Below the pieces are notes generated by a model. That model was not told the DNA's origin, searched no databases, and saw only the letters and a program-made list of their open reading frames with translations. Position numbers and translations under genes: made by a program. A DNA stretch of 29,363 nucleotides from IMG/VR virus record IMGVR_UViG_3300033571_022986, positions 1 through 29,363 of that record. One strand, written 5' to 3'. Each line of letters opens with the position of its first letter. The stretch's first letter is position 1. Origin of the DNA: a virus. This document shows, in pieces, positions 1 through 8,430 of the stretch.

Positions 1-23
1 ATATAAAAAATAACAAAATTTAT

Positions 24-54
24 TTTGACATTTACAAAAGCTTATTTATCTTTG
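24..54 (+). promoter_or_regulatory. Bacteroidota-type sigma promoter P1 upstream of the ssDNA-binding protein gene
   Basis: The leader contains TTTG at 24-27 and TATCTTTG at 47-54 separated by exactly 19 bases. This matches the -33 TTTG / -7 TAnnTTTG promoter known for the primary sigma factor of Bacteroides and Flavobacterium. The -33 box also reads TTGACA (25-30). Transcription would start near 60-62, leaving a leader of about 27 bases before the ATG at 89. The leader is AT-rich and lacks a Shine-Dalgarno sequence. The element suggests that host RNA polymerase transcribes the replication operon directly. Motif and spacing are seen; promoter function is inferred. Confidence 0.72.
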
Positions 55-88
55 CATTTATTATATAACAATTAAAAATAGTTAATTT

Positions 89-883
89 ATGGATTTAAGT
101 AAAATCAGGGAACGATTGGATTCGTTCAACAAGCAATCAAAGCCATCGGGCTCAAAGAGAATCTGGAAACCTCAACCAGGTCAACAAGTTGTAAGAATTG
201 TGCCATATATCCACAATAGAGATTGGCCATTTTTGGAACTTTATTTTTATTATGACCTTGGTAAACGTACCATTATTGCGCCTCAAAACCTAGGAGAACC
301 AGACCCTGTTCAAGAATTAGCTGACAAACTGAAAGCTACCGGTGAAAAGGAAGATTGGTTATTGGCAAAGAAAATTGAACCAAAAATGCGAACCTATGTA
401 CCAATTTTAGTTAGAGGATTGGAACACGAAGGAGTTAAATTTTGGGGTTTCGGTAAAACTGTGTACGAAGAATTGTTGAAAACAATTGATGACCCAGATT
501 ATGGTGACATTACAGATTTGAAAACAGGTTCTGATATTACAATTGAATACGAACAGCCAAAAGATGGTTATCCTAAAACTTCATTTAGAGTTAAACGAAG
601 TCAATCTCCTGCAACAACCGACCCAGCAGTTTTACAGTTATTGAAAGAAATGCCAACAATTCGTGATATTTGGGAAGTACCATCATACGATGAATTAGCA
701 AGACTATTGGATAATTTCATCAATAATACAGAAGATGAAACTGTAGATTCTAAAGTTTCTAATACTGAAGAAACTGAAGATACTGAACTACCTTCGGATT
801 TTTATTCATCTGATATCAAATCAGATAGACGCGTTTCAGCGACATCTGATATAGATGCTGCGTTTGACGAAATGTTTGCATAA
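89..883 (+). CDS. 32: gp32-like single-stranded DNA-binding protein, cysteine-free
   Basis: This 264-residue protein would coat single-stranded DNA during replication and recombination and recruit other replisome proteins through its tail. The N-terminus is short and basic (residues 1-27). It is followed by the W-x-P-x-x-G-x-Q-x-V-R-I strand typical of T4 gp32 OB folds (about 26-38) and a second conserved block around residues 97-125 (RTYVPILVRG, KFWGFGKTVYEELL). The last 50 or so residues are acidic and Ser/Thr-rich and end in DAAFDEMFA, like the gp32 tail that binds partners. T4 gp32 has 301 residues and a structural zinc held by three Cys and one His; this protein has no cysteine at all. 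It is the first gene behind promoter P1 and ends 2 bases before uvsX, as expected for partners in strand exchange. Family assignment rests on fold pattern, length, acidic tail and neighbours. Confidence 0.85.
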   Translation: MDLSKIRERLDSFNKQSKPSGSKRIWKPQPGQQVVRIVPYIHNRDWPFLELYFYYDLGKRTIIAPQNLGEPDPVQELADKLKATGEKEDWLLAKKIEPKMRTYVPILVRGLEHEGVKFWGFGKTVYEELLKTIDDPDYGDITDLKTGSDITIEYEQPKDGYPKTSFRVKRSQSPATTDPAVLQLLKEMPTIRDIWEVPSYDELARLLDNFINNTEDETVDSKVSNTEETEDTELPSDFYSSDIKSDRRVSATSDIDAAFDEMFA

Positions 884-885
884 TT

Positions 886-2118
886 ATGGCAAAGAAAATA
901 GAGACTGAAACAGTTGACAATTTGGCAAGTGAGCTTGTTTCTTCATTGAATAGTAAATTCACACATTCAATAGATAAAGCAGCATATTTTTTATCAGATC
1001 CTGATGTAGTTGCTGATATTAAAAAATGGGTACCGACAGGTTGTGACATGTTAGATTTAGCAATCGCAAATAGACCTAACGCAGGCTGGCCTGTTGGTAG
1101 AATCATTGAGATTACAGGATTAGAAGCATCTGGTAAATCATTGTTGGCTGCGTATGCGTTGAAAAGCACGCAACAGAAAGGTGGATTGGCTATTTACATT
1201 GATACTGAAGCAGCAACGAGCCGAGAATACTTACAAGCAATTGGTGTTGATATTGAAAAGATGGTATATATTCCATTGGAAGCATTGGAAGATATTTTTG
1301 ATTCAATTGAAGCAACAATTGCAAAGGTTAGAAAGGCGAATAAAGATGTATTAGTTACAATTGTAGTCGATTCAATTATGGGAGCTACTACAAAGAAGGA
1401 GTTAGAAGGAGAGCATGGTAAAGATGGATATGCAACTGAAAAGGCAATTGTATTGTCAAAGGCGATGCGTAAAATTACAAACATGTTAGCAAGACAAAAT
1501 ATATGTTTGATTCTTACAAATCAGTTGCGTATTAGAATGGGAGTGTCGTTTGGCGACCCCTACTCAACATCAGGTGGTAAAGCAGTTGCATTTCACTCAT
1601 CTGTCAGAATTAGATTGAAATCATTAGGTCAAATTAAAATGAAACTTAATGGTGTCGAGCAAGTAATTGGAATTAAAACGAGAGCAATTGTTCAGAAAAA
1701 CAGGTTAGGCCCACCATTGAAATCTGTTGATTATGACATCTATTTTGAATCCGGTATTGATAATTATGGCAGTTGGCTTGAAACATTGAAGACGTACAAG
1801 TTAGTAACATCTGGAACATATTGGTCCATGCCATTGTCTTATACAAGCATTTTGCAAACAAACGATAAAGGCAAGGGTATTGAAAAATCTTTTAATGATG
1901 AACTTGTTAATCCAGAATCTGGTGAAATCAAAAAAACAGACGGAACCTTAAAATTCAGAAGTAAAGATTTCGGTAAATGGATGGAAGCAAATCCTAAATT
2001 GAAAGAATTTATATATGATATGATATGTGATAGAGTGATTATGGTGTATAAAGTCAATGAAGATTTTGGAATTGATGATATTATAGTTGATGAGGATTTT
2101 ATTTCAGAAGATGATTAA
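886..2118 (+). CDS. uvsX: UvsX/RecA-type recombinase
   Basis: This 410-residue ATP-dependent strand-exchange protein drives recombination-dependent replication and repair. Walker A is GLEASGKS (residues 78-85), closer to bacterial RecA than to the T4 UvsX P-loop. Walker B is the hydrophobic strand ending VVDS (Asp162). A RecA-like L2 region follows (NQLRIRMG then SGGKAVAFHSSVRIRL). Length is near T4 UvsX (391). The C-terminus is acidic (DEDFISEDD). It starts 2 bases after the ssDNA-binding protein gene, the protein that UvsX must displace or cooperate with. There is no intein: the ATPase core is continuous. No UvsY mediator was recognised in this window. Confidence 0.93.
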   Translation: MAKKIETETVDNLASELVSSLNSKFTHSIDKAAYFLSDPDVVADIKKWVPTGCDMLDLAIANRPNAGWPVGRIIEITGLEASGKSLLAAYALKSTQQKGGLAIYIDTEAATSREYLQAIGVDIEKMVYIPLEALEDIFDSIEATIAKVRKANKDVLVTIVVDSIMGATTKKELEGEHGKDGYATEKAIVLSKAMRKITNMLARQNICLILTNQLRIRMGVSFGDPYSTSGGKAVAFHSSVRIRLKSLGQIKMKLNGVEQVIGIKTRAIVQKNRLGPPLKSVDYDIYFESGIDNYGSWLETLKTYKLVTSGTYWSMPLSYTSILQTNDKGKGIEKSFNDELVNPESGEIKKTDGTLKFRSKDFGKWMEANPKLKEFIYDMICDRVIMVYKVNEDFGIDDIIVDEDFISEDD

Positions 2119-2120
2119 TT

Positions 2121-2133
2121 AAAAGGAGTTATT
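2121..2133 (+). promoter_or_regulatory. Strong Shine-Dalgarno site before the gene at 2134
   Basis: AAAAGGAGTT lies just before the ATG at 2134 with AGGAG at 2124-2128 and a 5-base spacer. Most genes in the window have A-rich leaders without such a site. The same nine bases, AAAGGAGTT, plus three spacer bases and ATG recur at 15966-15980. Confidence 0.8.
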
Positions 2134-2490
2134 ATGCGAAAACAAATTTATGAGTATCGTGTCATTGGACATGCTAACAAAGGATCTAAAAAGAATCCTG
2201 TTTGGGAATCTGAAATTATCGATGAAGGTGAAATTTTGGCAACAGATTTAAAAGAAGCTGAATTTTTTGTGCATCGTAAAATTGATAGTGATGATATTGA
2301 ATTATATGGGTTGGAAAACATTGAAATTGTTATCAGGTCATTTTTAAAAAACAATTACACAATATGGCCTTCAGTTAGTAATGGTTCGACATTTATTTAC
2401 GATACGTCGCCATATCATACTGATACACAATTTACAACAACCGGTGTAAATGATTCTATTAATGTCGTCAGCAGAACAGTAACAATTTAA
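2134..2490 (+). CDS. Hypothetical protein, 118 residues, between uvsX and the 5' nuclease
   Basis: I do not recognise this protein. The first 70 or so residues look like a compact alpha/beta domain (KQIYEYRVIGHANKG, then an amphipathic segment KEAEFFVHRKI). The last 45 residues are rich in Thr, Ser and Asn and look extended. There is no membrane segment, cysteine cluster or obvious catalytic motif. It has one of the two strong ribosome-binding sites in the window, and its stop lies 2 bases before the next gene, so it is translated as part of the replication operon. Its position among recombination and lagging-strand genes suggests an accessory role in DNA metabolism, which is inference only. 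It could also be a divergent small recombination mediator, but nothing in the sequence proves that. Confidence 0.75.
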   Translation: MRKQIYEYRVIGHANKGSKKNPVWESEIIDEGEILATDLKEAEFFVHRKIDSDDIELYGLENIEIVIRSFLKNNYTIWPSVSNGSTFIYDTSPYHTDTQFTTTGVNDSINVVSRTVTI

Positions 2491-2492
2491 GT

Positions 2493-3536
2493 ATGAACAG
2501 ACTCCAAGAAGTATGGAAATCATTTGCAGATGAATTGGGAACTCCGAGAGAAAAGGATGACCATGTTTTAATCATTGATGGATTAAATACATTTATCAGA
2601 GTATTTAGCGCAGTTCCCGCATTGAACGATGATGGAATGCATGTTGGAGGGGTAATAGGTTTTTTAAAATCAGTAGGTGCGAATATCCGTCAGTTTCAGG
2701 CAACGCGCTGTATAGTTGTGTTTGATGGGACTGGCGGATCACAGCGCCGACGAAAATTGTATCCTGATTATAAAGCAAATCGTAAAAATAAAACAAAATT
2801 AAATCGTTACGAGGAATTTGCAGATTTAGTTGATGAACAAAAATCAATGAAACAGCAGTTTTCAAGGTTAGTTGAATATTTTGATACACTTCCTTTAACA
2901 GTAATTTCGATTGATAATATTGAAGCAGATGATGTTATTGCATACATTACTAAACAATATTATGCGAATAAAGGCAATAGAATTACAATAGTTTCATCAG
3001 ATAGAGATTTCATACAACTGACAAATGACAGAGTACGAATTTGGAGCCCAACTAAAAAAATTTTATATACTACAGAAAAAGTTAAAGAAGAATTTGGAAT
3101 ATTGCCAGAAAATTATTTACTTTACAGGATAATGTCTGGCGATACATCTGATAACATACCTGGAATTGAAGGTATGGGATTAAAAACTCTTATAAAACGA
3201 TTTCCTAAAATTACGGATTTCCCATGTAGTTTTGATGATATTTTATCTGAATCAAAAATTTGTGTGGATAATGGGCAAAAAATTAAAATTTTCAATCAAA
3301 TATTGGATAATCAGCATATATTGGATAGAAATTATAAGTTAATGCAATTAACAGAGGTTGATATTTCACCGACAAGTATGCTAAATATTTGTCAAAAAAT
3401 CGATTCTGAAATTAATAAATTGAATAGTAGACAATTTAAAAAGTTATTTACAGAGGACAAATTGTATGCTAACATAAAGGATTGCGATAGATGGTTAAGA
3501 GACACTTTTTATAGATTGAATACTTATGCGAGATAA
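2493..3536 (+). CDS. rnh: RNase H / FEN-type 5'-3' exonuclease
   Basis: This 347-residue enzyme most likely removes RNA primers and 5' flaps on the lagging strand, like T4 RNase H (305 residues). The metal-binding acidic residues of the family are present: IIDG with Asp29, VFDG followed by RRKLYPDYKANR (arch/gateway region), IEADD with Glu144, Asp146 and Asp147, SSDRDF with Asp170 and Asp172, and GDTSDN with Asp217 and Asp220. A helix-hairpin-helix follows (PGIEGMGLKT). The extra C-terminal 100 residues have no clear motif. The gene lies directly upstream of, and overlaps by 11 bases, the replicative helicase gene, which suggests translational coupling of the lagging-strand proteins. It could equally be named as a DNA polymerase I-type 5' nuclease domain homologue; the fold is the same. 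Confidence 0.9.
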   Translation: MNRLQEVWKSFADELGTPREKDDHVLIIDGLNTFIRVFSAVPALNDDGMHVGGVIGFLKSVGANIRQFQATRCIVVFDGTGGSQRRRKLYPDYKANRKNKTKLNRYEEFADLVDEQKSMKQQFSRLVEYFDTLPLTVISIDNIEADDVIAYITKQYYANKGNRITIVSSDRDFIQLTNDRVRIWSPTKKILYTTEKVKEEFGILPENYLLYRIMSGDTSDNIPGIEGMGLKTLIKRFPKITDFPCSFDDILSESKICVDNGQKIKIFNQILDNQHILDRNYKLMQLTEVDISPTSMLNICQKIDSEINKLNSRQFKKLFTEDKLYANIKDCDRWLRDTFYRLNTYAR

Positions 3537-4914
3537 AAACTTATCAGGATTTGGATTTAAATTCCAAGCAAAAATAATTTCATGTATAATGACCGATGCG
3601 ACATTCGTCAGTCAAATATATGATTTACTTAAAACTGAATATTTTGATAGTGAATCAATAAAGTTTTTGGCAGACAGGTCATTAGAATACTTTAAAAAAC
3701 ATAAAAAGATTCCCACTATTGATGTATTAAAAGTTTTTATTGATGGAGTTGAAGACAAATTACTTAAACAAGAAATTGTCAATACATTAAAAGAGGCAGT
3801 AAAATCTGCAACTGCGAGTGATTTAGATTTTATAAAAGAAACCACTCTCGATTTTTGTAAAAACCAAGAACTTAAATCAGCTATATTAGAATCAGTTCAA
3901 TTGTTAAAAACTGGTGATTATGATTCAATAAAAAATATTATTGATAGTGCACTAAAAATTGGAATGAATTCTGATATTGGTATGGATTATCTCGAAAATG
4001 TTGAAATTCGTTACCAAGAAGATTCGAGACACCCTCTATCAACAGGATGGAATGTCATCGATGAAATTACAAAGGGTGGGTTGGCAGCGGGAGAATTAGG
4101 TGTAGCCATAGCCCCATCAGGTGCAGGAAAGTCTTGGTTATTATCTTCTTTAGGAGCAAACGCATTAAAACAAGGTAAAACTGTCGTACATTATTCATTA
4201 GAATTGAGTGAGAATTATACAGGTTTGAGATATGATTGCATATTGACTGGAATAAGTTTAGATAAGATTCATCTGCATGTTGATAAAGTAAAAGAAACTT
4301 TGGGGCAAATTCCTGGCAAATTAATTATTAAATGGTTTCCAACAAAGTCTGTATCGTTGATGGGATTACGATCGCATCTTACAAAGCTCAAAATGTTGGG
4401 TACAGAACCTGATTTAGTCATTATTGACTATGCTGATTTGTTAAAATTTGGTAATAGTAAAATGGCCAAACATGAAATATTAGAAGCATTATACGAAGAT
4501 TTACGAGGGTTTGCAGGAGAAAATAAAATTCCTATTTGGACAGTGTCACAATCAAATAGGGAGGGATTAAATGATGATATTATTGAGGCAGATAAAGCTG
4601 CAGGAGCATATGCAAAAATATTCCCAGCGGACTTTGTTATGTCATTATCAAGAAAGGCTCAAGACAAATTATCAAATACTGCAAGATTGCACATAATTAA
4701 AAATAGATTTGGGGTGGATGGTGTGACATTTCCTGTATATATGGATACATCAAGAGGTGTCATTAATGTGCATTCTGAAACAAGTTCAAAAGGTAAAGAG
4801 GTATCAAACACAATGACAACTGATTCTGAATATAATCGTCAACGATTGAAACAACGAATGAGTCAATTAAACGAAAAAGTTAATGAAAATTCAAAGTCAA
4901 ATCATTTATTTTAA
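3526..4914 (+). CDS. 41: DnaB/gp41-type replicative DNA helicase
   Basis: This 462-residue hexameric 5'-3' helicase would unwind DNA at the fork. The N-terminal third is helical, as in the DnaB/gp41 N-terminal domain. The RecA-like motor starts near residue 170 (STGWNVIDEITKGGL). Walker A is APSGAGKS (196-203), Walker B is LVIIDYADLL (Asp301), and a sensor/H3-like strand reads TVSQSNR near residue 342. A further conserved stretch reads RLHIIKNRFG near the end of the motor. T4 gp41 has 475 residues. The start at 3526 lies inside the 3' end of the 5' nuclease gene. The polar C-terminal tail (from about residue 425) may be a contact site. No primase (gp61) or loader (gp59) gene is seen next to it, so these may lie outside the window. 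Confidence 0.92.
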   Translation: MRDKNLSGFGFKFQAKIISCIMTDATFVSQIYDLLKTEYFDSESIKFLADRSLEYFKKHKKIPTIDVLKVFIDGVEDKLLKQEIVNTLKEAVKSATASDLDFIKETTLDFCKNQELKSAILESVQLLKTGDYDSIKNIIDSALKIGMNSDIGMDYLENVEIRYQEDSRHPLSTGWNVIDEITKGGLAAGELGVAIAPSGAGKSWLLSSLGANALKQGKTVVHYSLELSENYTGLRYDCILTGISLDKIHLHVDKVKETLGQIPGKLIIKWFPTKSVSLMGLRSHLTKLKMLGTEPDLVIIDYADLLKFGNSKMAKHEILEALYEDLRGFAGENKIPIWTVSQSNREGLNDDIIEADKAAGAYAKIFPADFVMSLSRKAQDKLSNTARLHIIKNRFGVDGVTFPVYMDTSRGVINVHSETSSKGKEVSNTMTTDSEYNRQRLKQRMSQLNEKVNENSKSNHLF

Positions 4915-4940
4915 ATAATTATATAAAACAAAGGATACAA

Positions 4941-5279
4941 ATGTACGTTTACAAAGTTACACATCTTCCAACAGGAAAATATTATTTAGGTGTTAGCACA
5001 TTGCCTAAAACCACATTCGACCCATCTAAAGATTACGATCCGCATAATCAATTTGAAGTTTACGGAAACAATGGAACTAAACTCAAAATGGTTAATGTTG
5101 AAAAACGAATCATTTGTATTGCTGGGGATGAAAATGAATTGGCGAATTTGGCAGCAGAGCACGCTAAAAATTGCGAAAATGATTTTAATTTTTTAGGATT
5201 AAAGGGTCAACCTGTTCCTGCACAGCCTAAATCAGAACCAACGGTTGTAGCAACAAAGACATCCAATCCAACAACTTAA
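4941..5279 (+). CDS. Small GIY-YIG-like domain protein, probably not an active nuclease
   Basis: The N-terminus (YVYKVTHLPTGKYYLGVS) matches the first hairpin of GIY-YIG nucleases, with the two paired tyrosine motifs reduced to VYK and YLG. A helix around residue 75 contains a Glu (NLAAEH) that could correspond to the catalytic Glu. The arginine normally found in the first helix is not obvious: the segment after YLG is rich in Thr, Asp and Pro. The last 25 residues are Pro/Thr-rich and disordered. At 112 residues it is the length of one GIY-YIG domain with no DNA-binding region, unlike homing endonucleases. AAAGGA lies upstream of the start. It sits between helicase and nrdB, a common place for homing endonucleases in T4 relatives, so it could be a decayed or repurposed one. 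Function is unproven. Confidence 0.6.
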   Translation: MYVYKVTHLPTGKYYLGVSTLPKTTFDPSKDYDPHNQFEVYGNNGTKLKMVNVEKRIICIAGDENELANLAAEHAKNCENDFNFLGLKGQPVPAQPKSEPTVVATKTSNPTT

Positions 5280-5335
5280 TTATTAAACACATATTAATTT
5301 TATTTAGTTATTTCTTAAAATGACATGGCACACCT

Positions 5336-6316
5336 ATGAACATATTTGAACCTCGACACACGATTAAGCCGTATGAATATCCTGAATTAATAGACTTTGC
5401 CCAAGCAATTATAGATTCGCATTGGCAAGTCAAGGAATTTCAAACGCAATTAAAAACTGATATGCTTGATTTTAATACAAAATTAACATCAGTTGAAAAA
5501 GAAGCAGTAAAACGTGCAATGTTAGCAATCTCACATGTTGAACATGCAGTGAAAACATTTTGGGCAAGACTTGACATGAGAATGGATAAACCAGAGATTT
5601 CATTCGTAGGTTCAACATTTGGTGGTAATGAGGTAGTGCATTCATTTGCTTATGCTGAATTATTGAAACAATTGGGATTAGATGACGACTTTTCACATCT
5701 TATGGAAATTCATTCAATTGCAGATAGAACAAAATATCTTAAAAAATATTTAGAAGGTATGAGTTCAAGATCGAACAAAGAATTTACTAAATCATTGATA
5801 TTGTTCACATTACTTGTTGAAAATGTATCATTGTTCAGTCAATTTTTAATTATATCATCGTTTTCAAAATACAGTAACAAGCTTAAAACGATACATAAAA
5901 TTATCAATGCGACTGCAAGAGAAGAGATAATTCATGGTAAATTTGGAAGCCATTTAGTCAATATAATCAGACGTGAAAATCCTGAATGGTTTGACCAAGA
6001 GATGGAAGATAAAATTAGAAGAAACGCAAGAAAGGCGTTTTCAGCTGAAATGAAAGTATTGGATTGGATATTTGAAATGGGCGACTTGGAATTTATGCCA
6101 AGAATTGCAGTAAACGAATTTTTAAAATCGAGATTCAATAATAGCCTTGAATTAATAGGATATGCACCTGAATTTGAAACAGATTCGGAATTATTAGAAA
6201 AATCTGATTATCTCACAAATATGCTCACAGCAACAGCAGATTTTGATTTTTTTGACCAGAGAAGTGTTGATTACTCCAAAGGTTTAGATTATAACGAAGA
6301 CTCATTATTTGATTAA
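5336..6316 (+). CDS. nrdB: Class I ribonucleotide reductase, beta (radical) subunit
   Basis: This 326-residue subunit houses the metal cofactor and radical used by NrdA to make deoxyribonucleotides. All six expected metal ligands can be placed: Glu69 (HVEHAV), Glu99 and His102 (EVVH), Glu162 (VENVS), and Glu197 and His200 (EEIIH). A tyrosine seven residues after Glu99 (Tyr106) fits the radical tyrosine. The first ligand is Glu rather than the Asp of E. coli NrdB. The context (VKTFW, then MDKPEI, then EVVH) is like the NrdB of Bacteroidota. The gene precedes nrdA by 13 bases, so the two are co-transcribed. The 56 bases upstream show no clear promoter or ribosome-binding site. Metal type and radical chemistry cannot be decided from sequence alone. 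Confidence 0.92.
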   Translation: MNIFEPRHTIKPYEYPELIDFAQAIIDSHWQVKEFQTQLKTDMLDFNTKLTSVEKEAVKRAMLAISHVEHAVKTFWARLDMRMDKPEISFVGSTFGGNEVVHSFAYAELLKQLGLDDDFSHLMEIHSIADRTKYLKKYLEGMSSRSNKEFTKSLILFTLLVENVSLFSQFLIISSFSKYSNKLKTIHKIINATAREEIIHGKFGSHLVNIIRRENPEWFDQEMEDKIRRNARKAFSAEMKVLDWIFEMGDLEFMPRIAVNEFLKSRFNNSLELIGYAPEFETDSELLEKSDYLTNMLTATADFDFFDQRSVDYSKGLDYNEDSLFD

Positions 6317-6329
6317 AAATTAAGGATAC

Positions 6330-7997
6330 ATGGAAAGGTTTGAATGGTTAACCGAAGATGCTCGTGTCTTTTTGGACAGAGGGTACATAGAAAATATTTC
6401 TGCTGAAGAACGCTATATGCAAATTGCTAGTAGAGTTGAGGAAATAACTGAAATAAGCGGAATTTCAGATAAAATATATGAGTATTCAAAAAGAAATTTA
6501 CTTTCATTTTCATCCCCAATATTGAGTAACTTTGGCAATAACAAAGGGTTGCCAATATCTTGTAATTTTGGCGTAGTTGATGATACGTTACATTCTATAT
6601 TGCACGGAATGTATGAAATGGGAATGTTAGCTAAAAATGGAGCAGGTACAGCCAAAAATTTATCAAATATACGCCCGTATGGTTTGACTTATGGAAAAGA
6701 CGGATTAGGTAAATCGGAGGGATTGATTTCTTGGGTTCAAGAGTATAGTTCTATAATTTCCAAAGTTAGTCAAGGCGGGATGCGTAGGGGCTTTTTAACT
6801 GTATATTGTTCAGTTGATCATCCTGAAATTGATTGGTTCTTGGATATTGGAGCAAATGGCGATGCAAAAAAATCTCCAGGTTATGCCATACAAAATATAA
6901 CAACTGGTGTTACTATTCCTGCAGGTTGGATTGATGCAATGAAAGCAGGAGATAAAGAAAAACGAAAGATATACGCAAAAATATTGAAGCGTAGAAGTGA
7001 AATTGGATTTCCGTATATTTTATTCGAAGACAATTGCGATAACCAAAAACCTCAAGTGTATATTGATAAAGATATGAAAATCTTTACAAGTAATATATGT
7101 ACAGAAGTTATCGAATATTGTGATAATGAAAAAGAGTTTACTTGCTGTTTGATGTCATTAAATGCAGCGCATTTTGATGAATGGCCCGATGATTTAGTAT
7201 TTACAGCAAATATTATATTGGATGCAGTTATTAGTGAGTATATCGAAAAAGGTTCTAAAATTGCTGGTTTAGAAAAAGCAGTCAAATTCGCATCAGAACA
7301 CCGCGCAATAGGAGTTGGTATTTTAGGATTTCATTCATATTTGCAAAAGAAAATGGTCCCATTTGGAAGTTTGGAATCATATCAAATCAATAATAAAATT
7401 TTTAAAAAATTAAGAGACGAGTCAGATTACGCAAGTAAATGGATGGCTGAACATTGGGGCGAACCTGAAATGTTAAAGGGTTATGGTCATAGAAATACTA
7501 CACGAATTGCAATTGCCCCTACAAAGTCATCTTCATTTATTATGGGACAATGGTCATTATCCATTGAACCTATCAAGAGTAATTATCATGAAAAGACGCT
7601 TGCCAAGATTCAAACAACATATAAGAATCCGCAATTGCAGGAAATATTGAAAGGATATGGGAAGGATACAAGAGAGGTATGGAATTCAATATTACAGAAT
7701 AATGGTTCAGTGCAGCATTTAGATTTCTTATCTGAATTAGAAAAGGATGTATTCAAGACCTTTTCTGAAGTCTCACAAGTAGATGTTATAAAACTTGCTG
7801 CACAGCGCCAGAAATGGATTGACCAAGGACAATCGATTAACATTATGATTCATCCTAAAACTCCACCAAAAGATGTTAGTAATCTTGTATTGACTGCACA
7901 TGAAGAGGGTATTAAAACATTATACTATCAATATTCAATTAATGCAGCGCAGGAGTTTAATGAAAATCTCATGACGTGCAGTTCATGTGAAGCATAA
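6330..7997 (+). CDS. nrdA: Class I ribonucleotide reductase, alpha (catalytic) subunit, without ATP-cone
   Basis: This 555-residue catalytic subunit reduces ribonucleoside diphosphates. The active-site residues are present: Cys78 (PISC), Asn255, Cys257 and Glu259 (NICTE), Cys272 (CCLMSLN), the radical-transfer pair Tyr532-Tyr533 (LYYQYS) and a C-terminal redox pair Cys550 and Cys553 (CSSCEA). E. coli and T4 NrdA have more than 750 residues. Here the N-terminal ATP-cone, which senses ATP/dATP for overall activity, is missing, and the barrel is also shortened. The enzyme is therefore likely insensitive to dATP shut-off, an advantage for a phage that needs large dNTP pools. AAGGATAC precedes the start. 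No thioredoxin or glutaredoxin gene lies alongside, so host reductants probably recycle the C-terminal cysteines. Confidence 0.92.
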   Translation: MERFEWLTEDARVFLDRGYIENISAEERYMQIASRVEEITEISGISDKIYEYSKRNLLSFSSPILSNFGNNKGLPISCNFGVVDDTLHSILHGMYEMGMLAKNGAGTAKNLSNIRPYGLTYGKDGLGKSEGLISWVQEYSSIISKVSQGGMRRGFLTVYCSVDHPEIDWFLDIGANGDAKKSPGYAIQNITTGVTIPAGWIDAMKAGDKEKRKIYAKILKRRSEIGFPYILFEDNCDNQKPQVYIDKDMKIFTSNICTEVIEYCDNEKEFTCCLMSLNAAHFDEWPDDLVFTANIILDAVISEYIEKGSKIAGLEKAVKFASEHRAIGVGILGFHSYLQKKMVPFGSLESYQINNKIFKKLRDESDYASKWMAEHWGEPEMLKGYGHRNTTRIAIAPTKSSSFIMGQWSLSIEPIKSNYHEKTLAKIQTTYKNPQLQEILKGYGKDTREVWNSILQNNGSVQHLDFLSELEKDVFKTFSEVSQVDVIKLAAQRQKWIDQGQSINIMIHPKTPPKDVSNLVLTAHEEGIKTLYYQYSINAAQEFNENLMTCSSCEA

Positions 7998-8036
7998 AAA
8001 TGTAAAAAATATTTAAAAAATTTAAATTAATTCTAT

Positions 8037-8396
8037 ATGGAACAAAAAAATTTCACGCATTACAGAGATTTTTCATTCATTGTTAAAAAATCAGGAGACC
8101 CTAAATGCAGGGTTGTATCAACCGATTTAGTTCTTACACACTCCGTTATGGATGATTTTTCAGAATTTTTTGATGAATTCAATGGTTCATTATTTTGTTC
8201 ATCAGCAGATCCTGATTTTGAACGTGTTTTAGATTTATATAATAGTGCTGTAAGTTTCGATTGTATAGCAATTGATAGAATTGATGTAGATTACGAAAAT
8301 TTAGATTGGCTATCAAACGAGTTGTTAGATGAACTTAAAAAAAAGTATCAAGGAGAAGAGTTCTATGATATCATTTTTTTAAGATACAGACACTAA
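8037..8396 (+). CDS. Hypothetical acidic protein, 119 residues
   Basis: I do not recognise this protein. It is acidic overall, with a middle segment (DDFSEFFDEF) and a C-terminal half (DRIDVDYENLDWL, then LLDELKKKY) that look helical and negatively charged. It has no membrane segment and three scattered cysteines that do not form a zinc motif. It follows nrdA after 39 AT-rich bases with no ribosome-binding site and precedes another unknown gene by 34 bases. The start is the first ATG in frame and follows a T/A-rich stretch like those of its neighbours. Its placement between reductase and MazG-like genes may hint at nucleotide metabolism, but the acidic character would also suit a DNA-mimic or host-factor inhibitor. 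Neither idea is supported by a motif. Confidence 0.7.
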   Translation: MEQKNFTHYRDFSFIVKKSGDPKCRVVSTDLVLTHSVMDDFSEFFDEFNGSLFCSSADPDFERVLDLYNSAVSFDCIAIDRIDVDYENLDWLSNELLDELKKKYQGEEFYDIIFLRYRH

Positions 8397-8430
8397 AATT
8401 AATATTCAATAAATTTTTAAATTATAATAT

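Noticed and set aside
816-1169. Antisense frame of 117 codons across the end of the ssDNA-binding gene and the start of uvsX
   Set aside because: It lies opposite well-supported coding sequence, has no leader or known domain, and no - strand gene is credible anywhere in the window.
5280-5335. Terminator in the 56-base gap before nrdB
   Set aside because: The stretch is AT-rich, but I see no G+C-rich stem followed by a T tract; the only inverted symmetry is a weak TTAATTATTAA palindrome.
5320-5349. Nine-codon frame (MTWHTYEHI) overlapping the nrdB start
   Set aside because: It could be a leader peptide, but it has no ribosome-binding site, no attenuator-like hairpin near it and a length expected by chance.
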